Assembly (NCBI RefSeq): GCF_032362555.1
Contig: NC_083509.1
Location: forward strand, 9,571,001 to 9,635,000
Direction of reading: 5' to 3'
DNA: 64,000 nucleotides
Source of the DNA: Amyelois transitella
Lineage: Eukaryota; Arthropoda; Insecta; Lepidoptera; Pyralidae
This document shows, piece after piece, positions 1 through 9,914 of the stretch. Position 1 is the stretch's first letter. Every line of letters starts with the position of its first letter. The translations under genes and the position numbers were made by a program. The notes under the pieces were generated by a model, which worked only from the letters and a program-made list of their open reading frames with translations, was not told the DNA's origin and did no database searches.

Positions 1-403
1 ACTAAGCTTGAACCATTTAGCACGCTCTATAGGTTTAATGCGCAAACTAGAGCTTAAATTCAGTCAGAAAACATACAATTTGTGGGAAATAGCTCGCCAC
101 TTTCAGTGCTAAAGTTACAACGGTGCAAAGCGAAATACAAATTGTTGTTGTAATTTACTGTGTACTAAAACTTTTAGTGGTAATAGAGTAGCAAATATTT
201 GCTTATCTTCCTACAGTATGCCAAAATGGAAACATAAAGTATGATACCAAACCTAATGAAAATTACATTCTTCTCATTCTAGCGGGAATTCTGGATAACC
301 TCTCCTGGTCCACCCCTAGATCATATAGGTATGTAACCTATGTGGATACCCAGCAGTTTAGTCTGTGTGTTAACATATCAGACAATAAGTCAGTCAATGT
401 CCT

Positions 404-680
404 GTTTTATATACATACATACATACATATGGTCACGTCTATATCCCTTGCGGGGTAGACAGAGCCAACAGTCTTTAAAAGACTGAATGACTACGTTCAG
501 CTATTTGGCTTAATGATAGAATTGAGATTCAAAAAGTGACAGGTTGCTAGCCCATCGCCTAAAAGAGGAATCCCAAGTTTATAAGCCTATTCCTTAGTCG
601 CCTTTTACGACATCCATGGGAAAGAGATGGAGTGGTCCTATTCTTTTTTGTAATGGTGCCGGGAACCACACGGCACTGTT
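404..680 (-). repeat. Moth interspersed repeat, family A, near full length
   Basis: The segment runs from a run of ACATA repeats to a CACGGCAC end. On the minus strand it starts with a GTGCCGTGTGG-type motif and passes through the motif GGCGACTAAGG. The same sequence recurs at 22172-22430, 27861-28045, 34647-34905, 58425-58655 and 59745-59995, so it is a dispersed family. I do not know its class. The short TATG-type end would fit a SINE or a small non-autonomous element. Confidence 0.7.
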
Positions 681-1846
681 TTATATATTGGGAAGTTGAA
701 GATGTTTAATGCACATGTTATGCAGTATTTCATTATCATTAAAAATTCAACAGACTTCAGTGTTCTGCTCTGTTCAATACAATTAATTTCCGTACTCCAT
801 TGGATCTGCGAACTACGGGAACTATCTTACCAATAAATTCTAAGTGAGCGGGCGCAGAGATCTGATTTCCGATGATATAGAATTAATACTCGATGGTTTC
901 CTTACTATGCGTTTTAGATTAAATTTGATATCCGTAGTTGTTAAGATTAATTACAAACCGATAGAAGCGAATAATAAAGGGTAAGGGAAAGATGTTGTCC
1001 CTACCTACCCCTCCGGAATAAAGACATGATTTTATGTATGTTTATATGTAATAAAGGGTACCTTTACATAGTATTCTTTAAACTAGAGGACGCCTGCTTA
1101 TAACGAAAAATCTCGTTAATTTCCGTTTGCGCGGGTATTTCAGGAAATCCTCTCATATACGCACTCCTAAACCACATAAAGAATTGAATGAAATTTGGCA
1201 AGGCGCAGCCCTAAATGCTGGTTAGCAATTTAAGCAATGCCTTGTCTCTCAATCAGTCAGTCACGGAAGAGTTTTATATGATGTACATTTTAGTTTACTA
1301 ATTTCGGTCACTTCGCTTCAAATTATAACACTTATTATGTTTAATCTTGGTTTTTAATTCTTACGAGACAGACCGAGCTAACTGTCTTGAAAATGTTGAT
1401 GGGCCATGTTCAGCTGGTTGACATAATGATGGAATTTAGATTTAGATCTAAACTATCCCTTTATTTAATAGCAAACACATCAGCAGCCAATGTTGACTTA
1501 TTTCATAACTCAGTGTCATGTTATGCTATTTTTGTTTTTTTTTGTTATGTATATAAATGTATGATAGAGCCACCACTTCATTTAAAGGTAGTACAAACAG
1601 TTTTAATCTCTTTAAAGCACACCTGAATGCCGTTTCCACTCCGCTAAAAACCTTTAGTTCGTTTTATTTCCCAGTATACAGCCAGAACAAGCAGAACAAT
1701 GGCTTTTTGAGATTTCAGCATCTATTTTTGCCTTTTTCAGAAATATAGTTGAAAGCATACACTATTCAAATATATCACGAGTAGCAGAACGGATACGTGT
1801 AGAAACTTTACTAGGTGGAATACATATATCCTACTCCGCAATGCCT

Positions 1847-1915
1847 AGTGCCGTGTGGTTCCCGGCACTTTATTTTAATAGAACCTCTTTCCTTAGTTGT
1901 CGTAAGATGCAGAAG
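1847..1915 (+). repeat. Family A repeat fragment
   Basis: It begins with the family A terminal motif GTGCCGTGTGGTTCCCGGCAC and is followed by a diverged copy of the next part of the element. It is truncated after roughly 70 bases. Confidence 0.55.
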
Positions 1916-2207
1916 AGCAACAGAGAAAGAAGAAGACTGTACTCTTCTTTACTCAGTTTGAACGGGAAAGAGATCATGGCTTTTTTGGCCAAATTATGTA
2001 TTTGTCTTACACATATCATGAAAATTATATTTAGTAGTTACTAATGACCCGGCCTGCCTTCTTATTAATTATCCAAATAGCTGGGGAAACTACACCAAAA
2101 TCCGCCGAAAAAGAAGAAAGCTTGAAAAAAAGAGGTGGAGAGGCTTTTTAATTAAATATTCTATTTATGTAGTGATTATATTAATTTTGCACTTCTAATT
2201 CCTCAAC

Positions 2208-2265
2208 AAAAGATGTGGTTTCTGCCAACCCCTCCGGGAGAGAGGCGTGTTTTATGTATGTATGT
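2208..2265 (+). repeat. Family B repeat fragment (short, TATG-tailed)
   Basis: The segment carries a CCCCTCCGGGAGAGAGGCGTG motif followed by TTTTATGTATGTATG. Related copies lie at about 985-1047, 51156-51191 and, in reverse orientation, 59458-59640. The copy at 51156 is flanked by a 12-bp duplication, which suggests that family B moves by retroposition. Confidence 0.5.
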
Positions 2266-2601
2266 ATTAGTTTATATTTCACACGTCTCTAGGCAAAGAC
2301 TCACGTCATTATACATATTCAGGTAAATTCTTACCTTCAAATTTCAGTTATATTTGATACTGAAGCAATCTAGAGTTTCGTATCCGAGTTACTGAGAACT
2401 AGAATCTAGTAATCTCTCTAGAGATAACATCTCTAGAGAGAGAAGGTTCGCTTGAAGACTTGTGTGTACTTCGTCAAAGCGGATATAGTCTACGATTTGT
2501 TTCTATGTACCTAAAGGATGAATAAAATGAAATGGAGAGTCTTAGGAAATAGAAATTGAGATCTGTAAAGTGTAAAGGGGAAGCAGACTGTTAGTAAATC
2601 C

Positions 2602-2810
2602 TACTAATATTATAAATGCGAAAGTTTGTGCGTATGTCAGGATGTCAGTATGGATGTTTGTTACTCTTTCACGCAAAAACTATCACTTACGATGAAATTT
2701 GGTATGTAGGTAGCTGAAGATCCAGAATGACAAATAGGCTACTTTTTGTCCCGGAGTTCCCGCGGGATTGATAGGGTTTCTATGAGGACGAAGTCGCGGG
2801 CGGCCTCTAG
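2602..2810 (+). mobile_element. Non-autonomous Helitron-like repeat (CTAG|T end)
   Basis: It starts with CTACTAATATTATAAATGCG and ends with a GC-rich block closing in GGCCTCTAG followed by T. Helitron 3' ends characteristically finish in CTRR next to a host T, and moth genomes carry many short elements with this structure. No protein is encoded. The class assignment is inference from the ends. Confidence 0.55.
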
Positions 2811-2966
2811 TTGTGTTATATACTTATTAAGCCGTATTACCAAATACTGCTCAAGCTACTATGACCGATAAGATATTTAATTAATTGGCGCACCCTTTTA
2901 GGTAGACCTAGTGGAACATAGGTACCTCCGCTTGATTCGCCTGGGAAAGAGGCATAATTTTATACA

Positions 2967-3060
2967 CCTATTAACTGTTGCCCGCGGCTTCGCCCGCGTT
3001 TCAGTCGCCTTTTCACGTAACCTGTGTGTAACTACAATTATATTAACTACACGCATAGAT
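2967..3060 (-). mobile_element. Helitron-like repeat fragment
   Basis: A reverse-oriented copy of the GC-rich 3' block (TTGCCCGCGGCTTCGCCCGCG) related to the element at 2602-2810. It is truncated, and the CTAG terminus itself is degraded. Confidence 0.4.
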
Positions 3061-4576
3061 GATTGAAAGATTTTGAGATAAAACCTTTTGTAAAAAATGG
3101 AACTAATGACAAAAAGGCTCTTCATAATTTTCACACAAAAAAGAAATAATCCTCATTTATAATTACAACATGAAGATAATTTGTCCACAAAAGAACCACG
3201 TTATTATTCCTTGATAAATTATTCATTTTGTTGTAATTAAATTGGAGATAAAATAAAAGGTGCAAAAGAGATGAAAGGGATGCTTTTGGAATTAATTAAC
3301 AAAGAATAATATCCTGTTTATTCTTCACTAGCAATCGCCTGCGTAGTCGCTCGCGTATATATTATAGCTAATGTGTTATTTTTTATATATAAGCTAAATT
3401 ACTATAAATTTCCATCTTAATTTTGCAAAAGAGTAGGAAAAAAATATATCCACAAACTTCTGCATTAATAATTTAAGTAAAAAAAATGTATGTAAATATT
3501 GATAAGGAAATGATTATTGTAAATTAATAACTTCCTGTAATATGAATATAAAGACTAACTTATTTCCAAAAAACGATCGCTAATTCATGATCTTTTTTAC
3601 AAACTTTGATCAAAATCGGATTTACAGTTTGGCCATGAAAGAGTAATAGACAGAAAGATAATAAGACAGACTTTACTTATTAGTTTACTTGAAATGTATT
3701 TGTTGCACAAGGTTAAGAAATTAAAACGTAGCTTAATGCTATTTCACGTGTAGAACTGAACTTCTTCAAGAAGAATACCCTTTTTACCTAGGTTCTAATC
3801 CTGAACGATGACCGGACACCTCTCGGAGGCACGCATACAAGATAAAGTTGACGGTAATCTTATAGCTATATACAGGTTAAAACAAAATAACTTTCGGAAA
3901 CAAAAGATCAATTTAAATTTTATCCCGTCCACATCACACGCAGTCACATCCAAAACAAACAACAAATAAAACGAACGCGAATTCATTTTGCGTAACTCAA
4001 CACGCGTGCCAAAGAAAAATAATTTCCATTTTGTTACACTCCCTGAATGCTGTAAATATTTCATTCCGCGGGGGTACGAAGATCGGATAAATCCGCGAAA
4101 TAAGAAACAAACTGAGCGGGTGGATAAGTACAAAAGCTATGAATGAAGAATCAATAAGCTTATTTTAGAGTGAAGGAATTATATTAATTCTCAATTTAGA
4201 TAGATAAGACATATTAGACAAATACCATGATTGCCTACATGCACTTAATATGTTATAAAATATTAAAAATTTCTAGTTGCTTTAAAGTTTAAGCGAGTCC
4301 TTATAAACACTTGCAAAAACAAGTCGACAAAAGCAAGGTATCGCAGCATACCGTAGCAAAACCCGATAACCGCAAGTCTCGATTAGTTGGCTGCAGCCGG
4401 TATCCGGAATCCGGGCTTTACCGATATTTGCTAAGGATGTATCGAGAATCGGGAAAATGTAAATGGAGTCCAGAAATCCGGACGCTCGTTACGAATGGAC
4501 GCTTGTAAATTGACTAAACCTTGATTTGAGGATAGATTTTTGAATAATATTGCAATATGCAGATTTCTGTCGATTT

Positions 4577-4688
4577 CAGGAATAAATAAATAAATATATA
4601 CGGAACAAATTACACTGATTGAGTTAGCCTCGAAGTAAGTTCGAGACTTGTGTTACGAGATCCTAACTCAACGATACTATATTTTATA
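4577..4688 (-). mobile_element. tRNA-derived SINE, 3' part (split by the DIRS insertion)
   Basis: Read on the minus strand, this is the tail of the SINE whose head lies at 9774-9914. It includes the AACTTACTTCGAGGCTAACTC block and an A/T-rich (TTTA)n end. The same tail is uninterrupted at 34060-34160 and 51200-51270. Joining 4688 to 9774 restores the sequence of the uninterrupted copy at 34050-34077, so the two parts were once one SINE. Confidence 0.85.
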
Positions 4689-4734
4689 TGATCAAACGAA
4701 CTTCACAAGTGAAGTTCGATCAATATTATATGAT

Positions 4735-4894
4735 TCGCTTCATTCGAAGATATATTTAATACTAGTAGTCCTTTTAGTCTACAAGATAGCTCACGCACGA
4801 TTTTTAAGAGACAATCGATGTTTAAATCGATAAGTCAAATGAAATCGATTGATTCAACCACTCATCGTTCCTTGTTCCAACCGTCATTCTTTTA
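4735..4894. repeat. DIRS inverted terminal repeat, element 3' end
   Basis: About 160 bases that match the reverse complement of 9599-9758 almost base for base, from CGCTTCATTC to CCGTCATTCTTT. The outermost 45 or so bases beyond it (4689-4734) are unique to this end. They contain a short palindrome, GAACTTCAC-AA-GTGAAGTTC. Confidence 0.9.
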
Positions 4895-4946
4895 GAGATA
4901 GAGACGATGCAGAACTTTGCTTTCGGGAAAGAGTGAGGGGGGACCT

Positions 4947-5061
4947 TATATCTTCGAATGAAGCGAATCATATAATATTGATCGAACTTCACTTGTGAAG
5001 TTCGTTTGATCATATATTATATTTCTTCGCTTCATTCTTCAGATATATTTAATACTAGTAG
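4947..5061. repeat. DIRS internal complementary region
   Basis: Positions 4947 to about 5017 are the reverse complement of the left outer end (about 4686-4752). Positions from about 5014 to 5061 are the reverse complement of the right outer end (about 9733-9773). The two meet at a TATA shared by both. In DIRS1-type elements this region is thought to bridge the two ends during formation of the circular intermediate. It sits between the recombinase gene and the nearest terminal repeat, as expected. Confidence 0.88.
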
Positions 5062-5208
5062 ATGTTAAGAGAAAAGTTTTGCAGTCGACTAAATAAAACA
5101 ATTAAGGAACTTCTACTAATCATTTTAATATGTACTCAAGGTACGTTAATTAAGGATACATTCTTACTTATAAATAGAACAATAATAACCACAAACCCTG
5201 TTATTATC

Positions 5209-6204
5209 TCAATCTTGTAATATTGAATGAGCAAAAGTATGATCATCTAATATTGGTCGATGATAGAATTGAGCGAAAACCTTCGACGCATTTGTCCAGC
5301 CGGCAGCTTTCCGTATGGTATCGATAGAGGTCCCACGAGTGGCAGCTGTGGACGTGGCTGCGTGTCGCGTGCTGTGCGCGCTGAACGTCGACACGTCTAC
5401 ACCGCTTTCTGATAGCGTCTGCTTTATCCATCTACTTATTGACTGTGCTGTCGCGCTCTTGTACGGGCGCTTCACAGTTATTAAGAGATAAGGTATATTA
5501 GCAGGTCGGTCTTGTTTTGTAACGAGAATGTAATCTTGAAGAACTGTGGCAGGACAAATGCGTGGATTTTCATGAAAAAAAGGTAGAAATAAACATGGTT
5601 GTTCTCTGCCTGGAGCGGATGTCTTCAACATGTCTTTGATTTCTATGTTAACTCCTGTCGAAGTAATGGTAATATTTTCTAGCTTTATAAGAGACATGGT
5701 TTGAACTCGCTGTGCCGTGCATAAAGCTAATAAGATCACTAGTTTTTTTGTAATTTTTTCTCGGCTGAGTTCTTTATTGGGATACCATTCGGAAATATAA
5801 CTGAGAACTACTTGCGGATCCCATGTATTAGAGTATTTAGGAAAGCTAGGTCTTAATTTAAATGCTCCTTTAAGGAGTCTTTTAATACGGTCATCAGATC
5901 CAATATTACTACCTAGTAAAAGTGATAATGCTGATCTGTGATTATTTAAGGATCCATATGAGGCTCCTTTATAATACTGCGAACTTAGGAAAGATAAAAC
6001 TGTCGGCACATAGCAATCAAAGACATCTAGACTATTGTCATTGCAATATTGCCACCAGAGCTTAAATGAAATATTATATTGTCGCATAGTATTCTTGGCC
6101 AATGATGCTAACATGAGATCTAGGGTCGAGTCTGGAGCACCCCGCGAGGAGAACGCTTGCCTGAGAGAATCGCGGCACCCAGGGTAAGGTGATTTCTGTA
6201 ACAC
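5209..6204 (-). CDS. DIRS tyrosine recombinase
   Basis: An open frame of about 330 residues for a phage-integrase-type tyrosine recombinase. It would integrate the circular retrotransposon DNA by a covalent 3'-phosphotyrosine mechanism. The catalytic residues appear intact: the first Arg in TAQRVQT, the HxxR box in HSTRH, a conserved Trp in AAGWTN, and the nucleophile Tyr in FAQFYHR near the C-terminus. The N-terminal half (SFKLWWQYC and following) fits the core-binding domain. The frame begins at a GTG; the first in-frame ATG is about 30 residues in (MLASLAKN). It overlaps the upstream reverse transcriptase/RNase H frame by about 85 bases in a different phase, so expression by overlap, frameshift or splicing is likely. 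I see no inactivating change. Confidence 0.9.
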   Translation of the reverse strand: MLQKSPYPGCRDSLRQAFSSRGAPDSTLDLMLASLAKNTMRQYNISFKLWWQYCNDNSLDVFDCYVPTVLSFLSSQYYKGASYGSLNNHRSALSLLLGSNIGSDDRIKRLLKGAFKLRPSFPKYSNTWDPQVVLSYISEWYPNKELSREKITKKLVILLALCTAQRVQTMSLIKLENITITSTGVNIEIKDMLKTSAPGREQPCLFLPFFHENPRICPATVLQDYILVTKQDRPANIPYLLITVKRPYKSATAQSISRWIKQTLSESGVDVSTFSAHSTRHAATSTAATRGTSIDTIRKAAGWTNASKVFAQFYHRPILDDHTFAHSILQD

Positions 6205-8024
6205 GATTTTATACGATGAACATTAGGATTTAACCAAACTATATCGGAGGTGGTCATTCTCATTAATTGAGGATACCATGGCTGAGATGGCCAAAAGGGG
6301 AATACTAGAATTCCGGTAGCATTTTCTTGTATTATTTTTTGAAGACACTTAAGAATAAGTGAAAATGGTGGAAAGGCATAAAAAAAATATTTATTCCATT
6401 TTACTGTAAAAGCATCAATAGAAAAGGCGTCAGGATCTTTTCTCCACGAAATGTAGTTGTGGCATTTAGCATTGGCCCGAGAAGCAAAAAGATCTATTGC
6501 TGGATATCCTAAGCGATTAGTAATCTTTTCAAAAGCCAAATCGGATAATTGGCATTCCGTATCTGGATTGAGTTTACGAGACTCTTCATCTGCTTCGAAA
6601 TTATCCTTTGTATTAATGTAAGATGCAAATAACCAAATATTTCTTTCCTCGGACCATTGCCATATTTGTCTAGCCAGATTGTTCAAGTGGGGGAATTGTA
6701 TACCACCCATACGATTAACGTAGCTGATCGCTGTCGTGTTATCAATACGTAATAAAATTGAACAATTAGATTTTTTACTTGCAAAATATTTGAGACCTAG
6801 AAAAACTGCTAATAATTCTAAATAGTTTATATGCGATTCGAGTTCATCGGTCCTCCAAGCCCCGTTTGTTCTACTTTTATTGCATACTGCACCCCAGCCA
6901 GTACGAGATGCATCTGTGAATATTTCCAAATCAAAGTCTGCTATTTTTAGGGAATTATTACAAGTTAAAACATTAAGCTTCCACCAGTTAAGGTCTTCTA
7001 AGATTACAGAATCAAAATTGAATTTTGCTTCGTAATTTGCGCATTTCTTAAGTGCTAGAAATTTTTGACGTTCTAAAATTTTTGTGTATAACCAACCGTA
7101 TTTAACTGCGGGGCAAGCAGCTACTAGAATTCCTATAATTTGAGCGAATTCTCTTATAGTACATTTCGGGGCTTTTGAGAATTTCGTTACCAAATCTAAA
7201 ATCTTTTATCGCTTTTCAGAAGGTAAAGACAAAGTTAGATGAACTGAATCATATATAAATCCAAGAAATTTGCATGACTGTTTAGGCTCTAATGAGCTTT
7301 TTTCGTAATTTATAATAAAGCCCAGACATTTTAAGAGTTTAAGCGTTATTTTAACGTTATTATAACAATCATTATAGTCATCTCCGATGCACAAAACGTC
7401 ATCTAAATAAAATACATTTTTAAAGCCCTGGGAACGAAGATAAGACATTACTTCTTTCATAATTTTAGTAAAGACTCTAGGAGCGACCGAAAGACCATAC
7501 GGTAATGCATTGAATTCATATGTACTAATATGGTCATTTTCGTCCTGATGAAGAAATCTTAAAAACTTTCTATCAGACTCATAAATTGAAACGAGAAAAT
7601 AAGCTTCTTTAAGGTCAATAGTAGCCATGAAGCCATTTTGTGGTATAAGTTTAGATGCCGTCCGGAAGTCCTCCATTTTAAAATGTTGTTTAGAAACGAA
7701 TGTATTTAATTTTCTTAAATTTAAAATAAAACGTTTATCGCCATTTGGTTTTGGGGCTAAGAATGTTTGCGATATGAACTCACCAACACAAGGTTCGCAA
7801 GAGCGAATCGCACCGAGATCTATAAGTTTATTTATAGCCACAGTCATCTCTGCATTTTCGGAGGCTGTACGTGACAATAAAGGAACATGTGTCTGTATAA
7901 CATGAGACTCAAAAGGGATAGAAAATCCAAAACGAATCCAGTCTAAGACTACAGGATTTGATGTTATTTTAAGCCAGCAGTTATAGAAATAAGAAATTCT
8001 ACCAGCATGTTGTACCTGGTTCAC
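6120..8024 (-). pseudogene. DIRS reverse transcriptase / RNase H polyprotein, one in-frame stop
   Basis: One continuous frame broken by a single TAA at 7206-7208. The upstream 272 codons (8024-7209) are the reverse transcriptase with the YLDD active-site motif in VFYLDDVLC. The downstream part (7205-6120) is RNase H, with acidic residues in IFTDASRTGWG, INYLELLAV, LLRIDNTT and FEADEES. It is followed by the DLFASRANAK...FYAFPPF region typical of DIRS polyproteins. The frame does not change across the TAA, so a single substitution explains the break. The 5' end overlaps the gag stop as G-TGA with no ATG, which suggests -1 frameshifting or re-initiation. This copy should not make full-length polymerase unless the stop is read through. 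Confidence 0.88.
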
Positions 8025-9531
8025 TGACGAGTTGCGGTTGTTTTCGATTTGCTCGTGACCGCTGTGCTCGACGATTGTTGCGCTTGAGACCGGCGTGTCA
8101 CAGGGGTAATCGTCCTGCTTGGTCCTCGGCGCCCCCCCCTGTTCTGATGGTAGCGCGAAGACCCGGTCCAGTTTCCCTGGTATGAGCCAGTTTGTTTGGT
8201 CTGGTAATGCGAGCGCAGAACTGGTGTTGGGTGTTCTGTATTAGACGTACTTTTAGAAGTCTTTACAAATTTTTTGATAGAAAGGCCTTGTTTTTCAATC
8301 GTTTTTGAGGCCTTTATTTTTTCACCCAACTTATTCCCGTACAACCTGTCATCTCTTTCGCTGTCTTGGACAACATTAAGGAATGGTTTCGCGAGAGAGT
8401 AATTAATAACACTAATACGCGCCTGCGTCTCTTGAAAGTGAAGGTCAGTAAGTATTCGGCATCCATCGCTTAATATTTTAATGGCTTCTACTTTATTATC
8501 CGAGGTTAGCATCGATGTCAAAGCCTTATTAATAGCCGATATGCCAATCCCTAATTGCTGCTGCGCAGTCTCCTTCTTCTTGTCCCGTTGCCTGGCTGCC
8601 TCAGCTATAGCGGCCGATACCTCACGATTCAATTTTGGCGCTTGCAATAAAGTGCAATTTTCGGGTATAAGGTACTCCTTCATCAGCTTCTCCTTTGCTT
8701 CTTTTGGTAGGCCTTTTTTAAGGATAGGTTCCCATCGCTGGGCTAGATTACGATGAATAGCTTCCCCAAATTTACTTTTATCCTCAATTTCTTCTCCAAG
8801 CGCGGTAAGTACATCCGGGTCAAGTTCCGGGGTGGCATCAGCATCGGCGTTATTTTCTGGTACCGGTATTGAGAGTTCATCGATAAGTACTGGGGCAGAC
8901 TCTCCAGGTGTACCGTTATTCGGGGTTGGCGAAGTGGAACTGCGAGACGAGTTATCGTCTGAAAAATATAAAACGATTTGTAATCGTTCAGCGACCGTTT
9001 TAACCATCGTGTTAACTCACGGTTAACCGCCCGGTATTTGGTCTATATAGAGAGGTGACCTTCGTGTTAACTCACGGTTAACCGCCCGGTATTTAAACTC
9101 TATACACAGGTGACCTTCGTGTTAACTCACGGTTAACCGCCAGGTTTCAAGAGATACCTACTATGAATACCAGTAGTTACATAGTAAGTACTTGCGTAAA
9201 TAAAATAAATCCCTTGTAAAGGTTGCTATTATTGTATGGCGGATTTATATTTTATGTTTGAGGGTAGGTTAAAAATGCATTTTCTATGTACTTATTTCAT
9301 ATAAGGGATTTTGATATGGTCTAAAATTCTAAATTGTTAGCAAGGCATTTTAAGTGTACCATTTGATAAAATTTTCATTTCGAGGAAATGATATTTAAAA
9401 AATGGGTAATGTATTAGTTACTCACCAGTATCTGTTGAAGATTCTATGAAAATTCGACGGCGTTTCCGTTTTTGTTGATCTTCGAGCTGTTTAAGTTTTT
9501 TCTTTAAGTATTGTAGATCACGTTTCGACAT
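8021..9531 (-). CDS. DIRS gag-like protein, probably two exons
   Basis: Exon 1 at 9531-9426 encodes MSKRDLQYLKKKLKQLEDQQ followed by a KRKRRR basic run. It has coiled-coil character and a possible nuclear-localisation signal. It ends at a strong donor, ACTG|GTGAGT. The intron 9425-8959 ends in TTTATATTTTTCAG. Exon 2 (8958-8021) continues in phase, the codon GAC being split G|AC, as DNSSRSSTSPTPNNGTPG and so on. Exon 2 is acidic and Ser/Thr/Pro-rich at its start. It has an alpha-helical central part and a basic, Arg/Gly-rich C-terminus (GSSRYHQNRGGRRG), consistent with nucleic-acid binding. Without splicing, the frame could start at an ATG at 9007 (MVKTVAERL). I prefer the spliced form because donor, acceptor and phase all agree. 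Confidence 0.75.
9009..9150. repeat. 55-bp tandem repeat inside the DIRS gag intron
   Basis: The block GTGTTAACTCACGGTTAACCG starts at 9009, 9064 and 9119, an exact 55-bp period. There are two full units and a partial third. Each unit contains two GTTAAC sites around a CTCACG core. The repeats lie in the predicted intron, just upstream of the alternative gag start codon. Confidence 0.9.
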
Positions 9532-9598
9532 TTTTTAATGAAGAAATAAATTTTATTTTTTCCGAGTAGGGTATGCGTGTGTAAGCTATCTCGCACGA

Positions 9599-9758
9599 AA
9601 AAAGAATGACGGTTGGAACAAGGAACGATGAGTGGTTGAATCAATCGATTTCATTTGACTTATCGATTTAAACATCGATTGTCTCTTAAAAATCGTGCGT
9701 GAGCTATCTTGTAGACTAAAAGGACTACTAGTATTAAATATATCTGAAGAATGAAGCG
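9599..9758. repeat. DIRS inverted terminal repeat, element 5' end
   Basis: Reverse complement of 4735-4894. In element orientation this is the 5' terminus, so it should contain the promoter for the gag-pol transcript. I do not see a clear TATA or initiator motif. Confidence 0.88.
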
Positions 9759-9773
9759 AAGAAATATAATATA

Positions 9774-9914
9774 ATAAATACTTATATAGATAAACATCCA
9801 AGACCCAGGCCAATCAGAAAAAGTTCTTTTCTCATCATGCCCTGGCCGGGATTCGAACCTGGGACCTCCGATGTCACAGGCAAGCGTACTACCGCTGCGC
9901 CACAGAGGCCGTCA
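9774..9914 (-). mobile_element. tRNA-derived SINE, head (split by the DIRS insertion)
   Basis: Read on the minus strand it begins GACGGCCTCTG. It has an RNA polymerase III A box (TGGCGCAGCGGTAGTACGC) and B box (GGTTCGAATCC), and then runs into the SINE body to AAGTATTTAT. Two other copies lie at 33934-34160 and 50983-51270. The cloverleaf-like head could be mistaken for a tRNA gene, but it recurs with the same non-tRNA body, so it is a SINE. Confidence 0.88.

Larger units (their letters stand above)
1..4576. other. Intergenic, repeat-rich; no supported gene
   Basis: I find no reading frame here with protein-like composition, domain motifs or a convincing exon series. The longest open frames are short and contain no recognisable motif. 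The span holds fragments of several moth interspersed repeats, listed separately where I can delimit them. A very diverged copy of repeat family A may lie at about 1370-1450, and another repeat fragment ending in a TATG-rich tail lies near 985-1047. Confidence 0.6.
4685..9773 (-). mobile_element. DIRS-like tyrosine-recombinase retrotransposon, nearly complete
   Basis: About 5.1 kb, reading on the minus strand: terminal repeat, gag-like gene, reverse transcriptase/RNase H, tyrosine recombinase, internal complementary region, terminal repeat. Inverted terminal repeats lie at 4735-4894 and 9599-9758. The internal complementary region (4947-5061) contains the reverse complement of both outer ends joined together, the hallmark of DIRS1-type elements. 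DIRS elements integrate with a tyrosine recombinase rather than a DDE integrase and do not make target-site duplications. Here the flanking SINE rejoins with only a shared TATA. The only obvious defect is one in-frame stop in the reverse transcriptase/RNase H frame, so the insertion looks young. Confidence 0.9.

Noticed and set aside
3795-4133. 112-codon open frame on the minus strand
   Set aside because: No motif, no splice-supported extension, and a composition no different from the flanking non-coding DNA.
9837-9914. tRNA gene on the minus strand
   Set aside because: A and B boxes are present, but the same head is followed by the same non-tRNA body in three copies, so it is a SINE head. 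The copies at 33934 and 50983 are rejected as tRNAs for the same reason.
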